Source: Trichobilharzia regenti
Taxonomy: Eukaryota; Platyhelminthes; Trematoda; Strigeidida; Schistosomatidae
DNA length: 64,000 nt
Assembly (NCBI GenBank): GCA_944472135.2
Contig: OX235265.1
Coordinates: 60,275,112-60,339,111, forward strand
Direction: 5' to 3'
Numbering within the stretch: position 1 is the stretch's first letter; every line of letters begins with the position of its first letter. Shown here piece by piece: positions 54,622 to 64,000 of the stretch. The notes under the pieces were generated by a model that ran no database searches, was not told where the DNA came from, and was given only the letters and a program-made list of their open reading frames with translations. A program made the position numbers and the translations under genes.

Positions 54622-54990
54622 ATAGTTTGGTTTATAAGGATTAGTTTTGTTTTTTACGAGTTGATCATGGATTGATATCGGTTAGAGAACCATTGAAAAC
54701 CAGTACTGGAGTACTGGGTAGCTGTTTCATCCTAGTTTTGGGAATCATCATCAGTAAGCACCCACTGGGGTTCGAACACGGGACCTTCCGGTTAGAATTC
54801 ACGAGCCATTGAATCGGGTCCCAGTGGCTGAATGATATACGAGCTGCCTTGTAACCGGAACGTCCTGGGTTCGAATTCCACTGGGTGAGTACTGCCGGTG
54901 ATTCTCAAAGCTAGGATGAAATAACTGTCCAGTACTCCCTGATTTTCAATGGTTCTCTAACCGATATCGATCCGTGATCAACTCGTAAAA
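54622..54990. mobile_element. SINE-1 head-to-head pair
   Basis: A minus copy from tail (TTGGTTTATAAGGATTAG) to GTTCGAACACGGGACCTTCCGGTT meets a plus copy starting AGAATTCACGAGCCATTGAATCG and running through GGTTCGAATTCC to the tail. The junction falls just past the B-box of the minus copy. Confidence 0.75.
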
Positions 54991-54999
54991 TCACATAAT

Positions 55000-55635
55000 A
55001 TAACAAGTACTTTAGTTAATCTAATCAATAATTCACTCCCACTACCCCTGCCTAAGTTCATCTACTCTTCAAAATCCTGTAGTTTTTTCTCCTTGTTGAA
55101 CAGCACACATACCATTTAGTGGTCAGTCAGATATCATCCTAACCAGGCCAAACATCAATGTGATGATAGACTTCTTGTAGCACGATTGGAAATTATTCAC
55201 GGTGGCGCAGATCTATTCACTTTGCTTTTTGTCATTTCATCAGGTTACGGTGATGAAAACAAAAAACTTTGCCTGATCATTCTTTCCCACCATAAATTGT
55301 TTGCCTTAGATGATATTTATTCATCATAATGTTTATACTGATCAATATAACCTTCGGTCTATTCTAAATTATAGACAGAGGATGTACACAGTGATAAATA
55401 TTTTCAGACATAATACATATCTTACTAGTAAGTTGTCATTATTATCATTACAAATTTCTAGAATTAGTAATTCTTGGCATCAGTTGGATAACTTCGATTA
55501 TATACAAACAGACAAACAAAAAAGTAAGTCAGAATTTATCAAAGTCATTCTGTTTCCTTTTCCAATGAGAGGAGAAAAAATTCAATAAGAGAAACAATTT
55601 GTCTAAAGTTATGCATTTCTTCTTAAATATTCTTT
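55000..55635. other. No recognisable gene
   Basis: AT-rich. 55185-55240 (GGTGGCGCAGATCTATTCACTTTG) may be a scrap of the RTE family A 3' end. Nothing else assigned. Confidence 0.4.
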
Positions 55636-55639
55636 TACG

Positions 55640-55868
55640 TTCGCAACAGAACATAGGGCTTCAAGCTAGAGGTTTGAAATTTCAGTAACAGTGGTGTTTA
55701 TTTTTACGGGATGGGGTTGCTAGCCTCATATGTCCACCCTTCCCTGTTTACCAGTCTTATTATTACTGGCTTAGTGAGGCAAAGGAGTGCCTGGGTGGTC
55801 GGGGGTCGAACCACAAACCACATGTGTGGTTGGCGAGGATTGTACCGCTGTGCCAACGACTCTTGAAG
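55640..55868 (-). mobile_element. SINE-2, older copy
   Basis: ACATAGGGCTTCAAGCTAGAGG, GGGATGGGGTTGCTAGCCTCAT, GGCTTAGTGAGGCAAAGGAGTGC and a degraded tRNA-like head (GGGGGTCGAACCACAAACC) in minus orientation. Confidence 0.7.
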
Positions 55869-55979
55869 TTATATTTGGCGTCCTGATAATCTAACACTAT
55901 GAAAGATGAAATGGTGAGATTGTCTGAGCTCACTAACCCAGAGTAGATTTTCTAATTACGGAGAGAACATTAGGAGAAA

Positions 55980-56240
55980 GAAGAACTTACTGGTGTAGCC
56001 CTCTTGGCTTGAGAACTTAACTCTTAGTCAGTAGATCCCTAGGCTGAGCCCGGCTCCACCTACTTCAGATTGGGCAGTTAAGTAGTACCACAAACTCCCT
56101 AACATGACCCATGTAGCTTACAGTCTGATACATAAGAAGTGATTTTATTTATTTAACTGGCTATGAAATAATACTGTCCAGTTACCCAGACTGAAGCAGG
56201 TATGAAGAGAGATTCAAGCACACGACCTACCTGCTGACTG
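55980..56240 (+). repeat. Dispersed repeat F, weak copy 2
   Basis: GCTGAGCCCGGCTCCACCTACTTCAGATTGGGCAGTTAAGTAGT resembles 57825-57870 (GCTCCACCTACTTCAGCTTAAGCAACTGGGTAGT). Confidence 0.4.
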
Positions 56241-56374
56241 AAACTAAAGTGTTTATATCAATGAACCACAACTCAATTTTTGAGAATGTTTCGTAATTTT
56301 AGTTGATAAAAAAAATAAAAGTTGTACTATTAAAAAAAACTATTGCCATCCAACAATCACTACGATGTTTTCAA

Positions 56375-56720
56375 GTGTTGGTTTGCAGGGATTTGATTGG
56401 TTACAGGTTCGATCACGAGGTGAAATCAGTTAGAGAACCACTAAAAAATCAGCATGGAGTACTGGACGGTTGTTTGGTTCCAGCTTAGAAATCTTTATCA
56501 GGACGTAAGGCGGGTCCGTAGAGCATTCACTCACTGGTACCCCATACAATGACCCGTGAATAACAATTTCTGCCGAATGGTCTAAGAGCCAACCTTTCAA
56601 CAGGAAGGTTCTGGGTCAGAACCCTGGCGGTGGGTGCGTACTGCTGAAGAGTCCCGAACTAGGATGGAGGAAACAGCTGTCCATCACTTCCTGGTTTCCC
56701 AATGGTTCTCAAACTTAAAA
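56375..56720. mobile_element. SINE-1 head-to-head pair
   Basis: Minus part from GTGTTGGTTTGCAGGGATTTG to GCATTCACTCACTGGTACC. Plus part from CCGAATGGTCTAAGAGCC and GGTCAGAACCCTGG to CCAATGGTTCTCAAAC. The minus copy lacks its B-box segment. Confidence 0.7.
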
Positions 56721-57060
56721 GTTTGCAAGAATATTAACGGTACTGATAAACCTTATCATTCACTTGTAAAAACGGAATTTACGTGGATCGAAGATTGAAG
56801 TTATAGATGTAAAACAGTGAATTACAACCACTCACATTTTAATGTAGTTTCTTAGGAAAACCAAAAGAAAGCTATGAATTTCACTGAAATTCTACACCAA
56901 CTGTATTAATACATGATTGGTTTATAAACTGTAACTGTACCACAGTCTTATAATTTTCGTGACTGATTTCCATATTAATATGTCTACTGAAATATGAAAC
57001 ATAGCAGACGTTATAAGTATTAGGTACTTGAAAATAATCTCGAGGAAACCCTAGAACCAG

Positions 57061-57291
57061 GTGTCGAGTTTACTGGCACTCGTCAGTAAGTCACACAATG
57101 CAGCCTCAAAGAAACTGAAGTCAATGGAGAAATTTCAGCGCTCTTTGCACTGTGCTCTAGTCACAGACGTTTTCACTGAGTTATTTGAGATGCCATTACA
57201 AGCAGTTAACACGATAACCACATTCATATCAAATAATCGATTAACATTCCCAGTGAAGCCTAATAAATTAACAGCAGCACTGTTGACTTAG
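57061..57291 (+). other. Open frame of unknown status
   Basis: A 76-codon open stretch starting at GTG, with no family I recognise. An AG precedes it at 57059-57060 (CCTAGAACCAG) and a GTAAG donor-like site lies inside it at 57087, so it could be an exon or chance. No repeat match was seen within the window. Confidence 0.2.
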
Positions 57292-57359
57292 ACAGAAAAT
57301 AACTCGCATTCAGTTTTTCCACAAAATAATTTCCCTAATTCAAAGTTACTTAATTGACG

Positions 57360-57590
57360 ACAGCTTAAAGTGGAATCCAGGTTACGCATTTCGTTACGTA
57401 TTTCGTCACAAATAATTTCAAGTCAAACCAGCTGCATATGACATGACTCTTGTGGCTCAGTTCATTAGTAGATGATAACACTTTGTCATTTGGAGCGATG
57501 ATCGTTAATTTAGGCTTCCATTGGAAACATAACTTACTGAGTACTAGATGGATCCAGATGGCGAGTCTCATATATGTATATATACACATT
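57360..57590. mobile_element. Decayed hammerhead SINE pieces, inverted
   Basis: 57369-57405 (TGGAATCCAGGTTACGCATTTCGT) is a minus-strand hammerhead 3' part. 57440-57585 reads plus as a tRNA-like part (CTTGTGGCTCAGTTCATTAGTAG) followed by GGATCCAGATGGCGAGTCTCAT, the start of a hammerhead block with CTGACGAG changed to ATGGCGAG. Neither part is intact. Confidence 0.45.
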
Positions 57591-57704
57591 TATATATAAA
57601 CTTACTCACACATTGGATTAGTTTTGATGACTTATTGTGTGTCCATCAAATAAGTAGATAGGTTGCTAGCCGAAAGTTGACGATTACTAGGATCTAAGTG
57701 ATAT

Positions 57705-57920
57705 CATTAAGCGGTTAGTTGAAAAGAATTTCGTCAGTCTGCATTACGAACGATTATCCCGGTTATGGATATGTGGTTCATTGGCTTAAGTACTCAATTT
57801 CAGCCGATGGATCACAGGTCAGAGTCTTGCTCCACCTACTTCAGCTTAAGCAACTGGGTAGTCTCATCAGCCCTCACATGATAAATGTGACTCTTGCTCC
57901 TGGTACTTGAAAAGTCCGTT
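57705..57920 (+). repeat. Dispersed repeat F, copy 3
   Basis: GGTTCATTGGCTTAAGTACTCAATTTCAGCCGATGGATCACAGGTCAGAGTC looks tRNA-like, followed by CTGGGTAGTCTCATCAGCCCTCACA shared with 12960-13000. Possibly an old tRNA-headed SINE. Confidence 0.45.
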
Positions 57921-58444
57921 CTATGTATTTGAGTCCAAATAACAACATAACGGAGGATTAAATGTCATTCCACAGAACTAAATTCTGAGGATATTGTTGG
58001 AGCTTTTGATATTTATATATAATACTTTAAGAATGATAAGTGTATCTGAGGTTAGATTAGATATGAAAACTAGTTAACAGAACTATTACGTCACTCAACA
58101 ACGATTTGCACTTGTATGTATTGATAATAAGCCATAATTGTTTTGTTGAGATTGATAATGCAATTATCACTTGGCTGCACAGATCTCAATAAGTTGTGCG
58201 GAGTTCGAACCTATGTCTCAGTCGAGTGTCAAAGTAAATAAGTCACGCTTATGTAACAAAAAAGTGCTCACCTAAGTGAAATCCATGTATAGCACGATAA
58301 AAGTTTGAAGTAGATATTCATTTTTGTATCCACAATTGACTTGACAACAAAATCTTCCTCAAGTTTATACGCAATTTGTATCAGTCGTATTTCGAATCAC
58401 TTTCTAACGGCTTTCACCCAAATAACTAGGTAGATTATTAATTT

Positions 58445-58665
58445 GCTTGTCACTCCAGATACTTATCGAGTGTCCTCAATGCCATACGCTTCTGGGATGA
58501 TTTCAGTAGTTTGTCACTCTCTACCGAATTTTTGAACACATACACATTTGCATACCAGTTATGGGTAAATGGACAGACTTTATGATAGTCAGTCACAGAG
58601 GGAAGGAATTCACTGTAGGATGACAGACACTTCCACAAGCACTCACCATAGAAACATTCGTCATT
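58445..58665 (-). other. Open frame of unknown status, cysteine-containing
   Basis: A minus-strand open stretch of about 72 codons (NDECFYGECLWKCL ... KRMALRTLDKYLE, stop). I do not recognise it. 58900-58985 on the plus strand has a VDQFKYLKSYI-like phrase reminiscent of post-RT regions of non-LTR elements, so this neighbourhood may be an old retroelement. Confidence 0.2.
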
Positions 58666-59109
58666 GTGTTATAGCTTAAAGTGAGTAGTCCAGAAGTGTT
58701 CTTTGTTTCTGTCTAACTGTATCGCCAACTTGTTCACAGATTTCTCTAGAGAGATTCATCTTCTTAGGTGGTTTAGGGTACGCAATAAACAGTTTTTTTT
58801 ATCAAATGAAGACTCTAGAGAAACAGTAGTACGAGCAAGGATATAAGTACGTTTATGCTTTCTACATTAGTGGATATGAATCTTACCTCCATGCTCAGCG
58901 TGTGGACGGAAAACACTATTTGATAATAGGTAGTGTAGTGGCTGAGCCTGTAGACCAATTTAAATATCTAAAAAGTTATATTTAACCTCAGTACGTTGAT
59001 CGCATATTTACAAAAGAAATCTCATTTTGGCATTTATTCACATATAACACTAAGAGCGTAGTTTTCTTCCCTTCAGTTTATCAAAGGACATAGATAATGA
59101 CTGATATAA

Positions 59110-59965
59110 GAATAAAACTTGTGCACTATGGTAGAGTGTAATTCCATTATGGGTAAATTTTGTTTTGATAAAGTCTCACAGTGTTATACAGTAATGTTTA
59201 CCGATGACGTTTCGAGCACGATCTATTGCTCATAATCATATCAAGGTAATCACACGACTTCCTGATTTCATTTATATAATTCCATTGTTTTCCACTTTAT
59301 CTGATTGGTAGTAGTATTTTCCATATTTCAGGTATGAGTGATGAGTCATTCCTATTGCATGTGTTGGGTGTAGACTCGATGAACAAGGATTCAGTAATCA
59401 ACCTCTCTCTCCACCCACCTAGATTACTTTTTAGAATTTTAACCGTCTCCCACCCTATTGTGTGGTTTTGTGTTAAGGCATGCATTGCAATTGCTGAGCT
59501 TTTTTCTAAATTACTTATCTTCTCGGGGTCAACGATTCTTACCTTAGCTAAATTCCTATATTCTGACAATCTCACTAACCCTGACCTACTAGTTTGACCC
59601 ATGTGGTTCACCTAACTCACAGTCATTGCAGGGTATTTTGTAAATTACATTATTTTGTCTAGTTGGGTTAACCGACAGGGTCCTTTAACCTACAGAGCTT
59701 GTCCCTGAGTGAGTTTGTAGGTTTAAATGCCACCCTAATTCCTGCTTTATTTAGAATCCCACGTAGGGTCTCAGATATCCAATCTTTATATGGTATAACT
59801 GTAGATGACTTATATTCTCTCTTATTTATGTTGTTATTACTAGTTTCACAATTATTTTTCTTCTTCTCTTGGCCTTTTACAATCTTCCTAATGAATATTA
59901 AAGGATAATTAATGAGGCGACAAATCAATCTGTATAATAATTTGACCCTCAATTTGATCATGATG
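59110..59965 (-). pseudogene. PLE (second subfamily) linker, GIY-YIG and 3' end
   Basis: Minus strand. 59668-59961 encodes a pre-GIY-YIG linker (VIPYKDWISETLRGILNKAGIRVAFKPTNSLRDKL..KDP), then a frame break, a Q-T-S-R-S-G remnant of the GIY-YIG core, and SSAIAMHALTQNHTIGWETVKILKSN and NTCNRNDSSLIPEIWK (59297-59611). 59110-59290 is the 3' non-coding block. The order is that of a PLE C-terminal third. The YIG motif is not intact; the frames are split near 59611-59668. Confidence 0.8.
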
Positions 59966-59969
59966 CAAC

Positions 59970-62900
59970 TTATTCTTAGCTCCGCCTTCTGTTCTATAAC
60001 TTTGCTATAAGTACCAAAATAATAAAGTTCATGTAATTACGTAGTTACAATTATTTTAAAAACTGCGCATAAGCTGTACAGGCACTATATTATTTTTATT
60101 ACTATTCCTTCTTTTATAAGTAGTACACAGTTGTAATTGGAAATTTGGTACAGCTACTTATGAAAATCTACAATATTCAAATTACAACATGTAATCTACT
60201 TGATATCATAAAATGCCAATCAATGAAGAAAATAAACCACTAAGATGTGATACACTTCTTATTATTATTAGATATCAGTAGCTAGAAGCACCAACTGGTA
60301 ACGCTTGTTAGGCATATAAATTAATATAAACACTACCTCGCTTAAAAAAGCAGATCACATATCGTGATCTAAATATTTTAAGTTTTCAAAGGCAAATGTA
60401 GTATATTTTCACCCGAAACTCAGTACACTACAAATGACAACTTTCCTACATTGTATTACAAACTCGCCCGAGCAGTAAGCCAATAATACGAATTGATTCA
60501 ATCTTCTCAGTTCAGCCAATCCGTTGACGATCTCTGTGACAAACTATCTGGTGTGTAGTTCACTGCGATATGATTAGGAAGCACTTCTGGTTGACATAAG
60601 TGATTCCCAACTACTCAATATCAATCAGTAGAGTAAACTTTTCATCCGCTTATACCACCCCATGCATACAGCAAAATTCAGGAGCAGAACATCTTGTACT
60701 GGTACTCAGTAATCACAGGCTACAGGCTGACAATATTTGTTTTTCACTATTATGCAGTTGCCATGCACTTAGTGTTTAACGCTACCTACGTTCTCACAAA
60801 GCAGTTTGAAATTCTCGATATTAGTGCCATAAGGTTAGGCGACTAGACTATCCATCTACAGCTCCACAATATGCAGGCAGTATGGCGAAATTACCCAGGC
60901 AGAAAACATTTCGTGCAGTGAATTGTAGCTTGGATATACTGATGGACGGCATGACACTAGAAATCCCACACAGTGACCTGTAAATTCGTATAGTTGGACT
61001 AAGCTGCCTCAAACAATGGACAATCATCCCACTATACTAGGTAGAAACACCATAGACGGATGTACTCATTTCATGAATTTAAACCAGTTCAATACCCACG
61101 GAATCTATGTGACTACGTTGGATCAATAAGCGGACACTGTAATAAAGGAGTAGCTTGCAAAATATCCCCCAGTCGGATTCCCTGATCTTATTTACTACAG
61201 TGTCATGCAGCCGACAGAGTTAGCTGGTAAATTTGTGTCCAGGATCGCGACTTATGACCTTTCTTGAACTACTTCCAGTATGAACCTTCTTCAGCCTACG
61301 GCAGAGCTATGATCCCCTCGTTTATACACTTTAATTCCAACCTGTTGGATTCCGTCCCATTATCTTAGGTCCTTTTAGGTATAAAACTCCATCCACCTTC
61401 ACATAATAGGCTTACTGTTGCATGCAAGAATGTGGATTCGACTGCTGAGTAATGTTTTTATTTTCGAAGATCTATAAGATGTGTCAAAATGGGATACTAA
61501 GTTTAAGTAATGTGCAAATTACAACTACATGAAAAAGTCATATTGTGAAAGATAGACAGGTAGGATTTCAGAGAATGCCTGGCTCAAATCACCAACTAAT
61601 ACCACAGCAGCTGTATTATTTTCGCAAATCAAACAGTTATGATCTCATAAACTTCAACATCTTTTATCACGTAAGGAACTCCTTAAGTATAAAGTACTGG
61701 TGAAAATGTCAACTCTTCGTCGTGAAGAGATCGGTGCATAAATCAGTGCAAAATTTCTATGTCGAAAACAGACAGATTTTAACGAAGCACTAATATCTAT
61801 CCAATATGCGGCCTACTGCTTCGTCTCACCAAGTGCAGGTGATAGTTTGTCCGAAACACGTCACATTTTATGCTCATTAAGACTACGGTTATATTATATA
61901 TATTAAAGCTGACACACTACTATCGTATAATGCTGACTATCTGAACCTAGCCTTTTCTTATTTATATGCAATTTCCACTGATGATGGACTCCCGCCCAGA
62001 GTCCCACATTAATTTGTTTCTTTTGTATGATATATCGGCATAAAAATTTCACTGAAGAGAATTTTCCTACAGAATTTCATAAAATGTTATGTTGCTTATA
62101 AATATTTAGCAGAATTCATCTTTAGCTTTAACATTCACCTGAGATAAAGATGAGTAATGTTGAGGTCCAAAACGTTTGAGTGTACAAACAAAGACTGGGA
62201 TTCACAAGTTCCAATGCCTATACAAAATGGGTAATAAATTTCAACAGAACATAATTTAAACGTGACCACTTTCTGATTAGTCTTACAGACAAAAAATACT
62301 GATGTAGAGCATTACTGATTCATTTGTCAACACTCTAAGACCTAGAAACAAAACCGGCCTTCAAACAACACCCTAAAAGCTTGTTTACTGAAGAATCAAT
62401 CAGCTAATAGATATGGTCTTAATGTGCTAGTGTCAACAAAAACTCATCAACAGATATTCAGTAGGGCTAACCAGTTATCACGTGCTTGATGATGAAAGCA
62501 CACAGTGATAAGATAGCTACAACGTTTTCAGCCAATTCAATCGTTAGACGCATGGTCAATAATTTGCTTATAGCATAAGTCGTGTACAACTGAGCTGTCT
62601 AAGAATGTCGGTAGTGAGATATATCTTTACTACGTTTTAACAAACTCAAGTGTAATCCATTGCCTCAGTCGAAATTAATGTTGCCCAGCATAAGTTTGCT
62701 ATACAGTACACGCCGCACTAAATTTAATTGCACAAAGCTTATGACAAAATGGCTTTTACTTCAATAGGTGATTTTCCCTAGGCTTAAGCTAACAGAAGAC
62801 TACGGTTGTGGAATAAAGCTGGTTGATTACCAGTTTCGTTTTCACGGTATCTGATTAACGACAAAGTATAGTCAGTGATCTTAAATGTTCTATTACTGTG

Positions 62901-63190
62901 GTTTAGAGGACGTGATTTTATCAACAATATATGTAAAAACAACCATTCTAATCGGTCATCCATAAATACAATTTGAAGTCTAATTCAACTTAAGATGGTA
63001 AAATCTGTTTACAGCTTAAAAAGGATTAAGGCATAGGGTCAGAGAAGTACAGTGAATCAATACAAATCATCGCACTATGAAACTTTCAACCAGTAAGAAA
63101 TCACCATCAAAAATGAAGTTTTAGAAACCAATTAACCAGTTACTCGATAACTGTTAAACCTTGGGGTTACTTATTCACAATGTTCAGTTC
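59970..63190. other. 3.2 kb with no recognisable feature
   Basis: AT-rich, stop-dense in all frames, and I found none of the window's repeat families in it apart from a possible PLE-like phrase near 62155-62190. It may be single-copy intergenic or intronic DNA. Confidence 0.45.
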
Positions 63191-63204
63191 AGCCATATAT
63201 ATAT

Positions 63205-63437
63205 AATAATAATTTTTCCTTCACGTTCCCGGTGGAACATAGGGCTCCAAGCTAGTGGCTTGAAGTTCCTGTAGCAGTGTTTAATTTTTACAGGATGGGG
63301 TTGCTAGCTTCATGCCCAACCTTTCCTCTCTACCAGGATTAATTCTGGCTCAGTGAGGTAAAGGAGTGCGCCGGCCGGGGATCGAACCCCGGACCATATG
63401 CATGGTCGGCGAGCGTGCTAACCGCTATACCACCGAC
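63205..63437 (-). mobile_element. SINE-2 with probable TSD
   Basis: Minus-strand copy: TCCTTCACGTTCCCGGTGGAAC, GGATGGGGTTGCTAGCTTCATG, GGGGATCGAACCCCGG, AACCGCTATACCACCGACGC. GCCATATATATAT before (about 63192-63204) and GCCATATGTATAT after (about 63438-63450) form a one-mismatch duplication. The left side also overlaps an AT run, so it is less certain. Confidence 0.8.
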
Positions 63438-63449
63438 GCCATATGTATA

Positions 63450-64000
63450 TCGACTACAAAGATATGAGTAAAAACAAATCAGAATTTGTCAATGATATAC
63501 ATTCTTTGTGTCGCAGACACTATATCGATGGGTAATCTTTCTAACGGCTAACCATCTGCGCACATCAAAGTAGGCCAGTCATTATCTAATATGAAGAATA
63601 CAAGTTAAACCTTCAGGATTTTGTTGACGAGCCTATTGCCATTAATACATGCATGATTACGCACCAAACTATGGAGTGACACAACTTAGGAACAAAACAA
63701 CTTTAGGGAAGCCATGAAAAACTGAGACATGTGCTACGATTCATCTGGAATAATTTGTAACAGACTAGCCCGATCATTACGGAGTTGATTAATATAACCA
63801 CAAAGTATTCATGAATGTCTCTTCTCAATGACGCTGAGAGTATAGTAAATTGGAGGATATAAATTCTTCAAAGAATATGCCATCAGAACTCGTTGCCCGA
63901 CGGTTGAAAATAACACATTCAAGAGTGTCCTTACTATAATCATCTAACAAACGTACACGTGTACTGGTGAAACAAAAACCTGAGGGTTATATGACTGAAG
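63450..64000. other. No recognisable gene
   Basis: AT-rich sequence up to the window edge. Confidence 0.4.

Noticed and set aside
1..64000. Prokaryotic systems (operons, CRISPR arrays, phage)
   Set aside because: No regularly spaced repeats, no ribosome-binding-site-spaced genes; base composition and element types are those of a metazoan parasite genome.

Overview
The window is eukaryotic, AT-rich and gene-poor. Its repeat content points to a blood fluke, Schistosoma or a close schistosomatid. The pointers are tRNA-derived repeats ending in a hammerhead-ribozyme-like block (Sm-alpha type: CTGACGAG, a short stem, GAAA, then TGCGCA), several Penelope-like retroelements (PLEs), RTE-clade non-LTR retrotransposons with ATAATAATA-type 3' ends, a CR1/Jockey-like remnant, and many short tRNA-headed SINEs. 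The species cannot be fixed from sequence alone. No bacterial-type operon, CRISPR array or rRNA is present, and no complete host gene is recognisable. The window looks like intergenic or large-intron DNA built of nested transposable elements.

Layout. 0-6 kb: a foldback element with target-site duplications (TSDs), then SINE-1 and SINE-2 copies and a decayed hammerhead SINE. 6.3-9.5 kb: the longest non-LTR copy, RTE family A, with endonuclease and reverse transcriptase (RT). It is 5' truncated, broken by frameshifts, and inserted into a tandem duplication. 9.5-18.6 kb: PLE scraps, RTE family B 3' ends, SINEs, TA microsatellites, a hammerhead SINE, and a candidate host terminal exon ending in a hydrophobic tail (16830-16919). 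19-20.5 kb: a PLE with an uninterrupted 478-codon RT plus GIY-YIG frame on the minus strand. 21.8-23.1 kb: a CR1/Jockey-like RT remnant interrupted by a SINE-2. 24 kb: a fragment resembling LTR-retrotransposon gag. 25.9-37.3 kb: PLE ends, hairpins, SINE-3, RTE-B and SINE-1 copies, including a SINE-1 whose empty paralogous site lies at 27.3 kb. 37-48 kb: dispersed repeats, PLE pieces, a palindromic MITE-like element, a head-to-head SINE-1 pair, a perfect 95-bp foldback inserted in a PLE, and an RTE-B copy with a 5' inversion. 49-53 kb: two candidate small symmetric exons (60 and 36 nt), a second large palindromic element and more PLE. 53-60 kb: SINEs and PLE. 60-63.2 kb: no recognisable features. 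63.2 kb: a SINE-2.

The parts relate as autonomous and non-autonomous elements. RTE and PLE copies carry the enzymes; the SINEs and foldback elements carry none and presumably borrow them, which is inference. The points most worth following are the foldback elements with TSDs, the recurrent head-to-head SINE-1 pairs, the near-intact hammerhead cores, the in-frame small exons at 50.2-50.4 kb, and the intact PLE frame.
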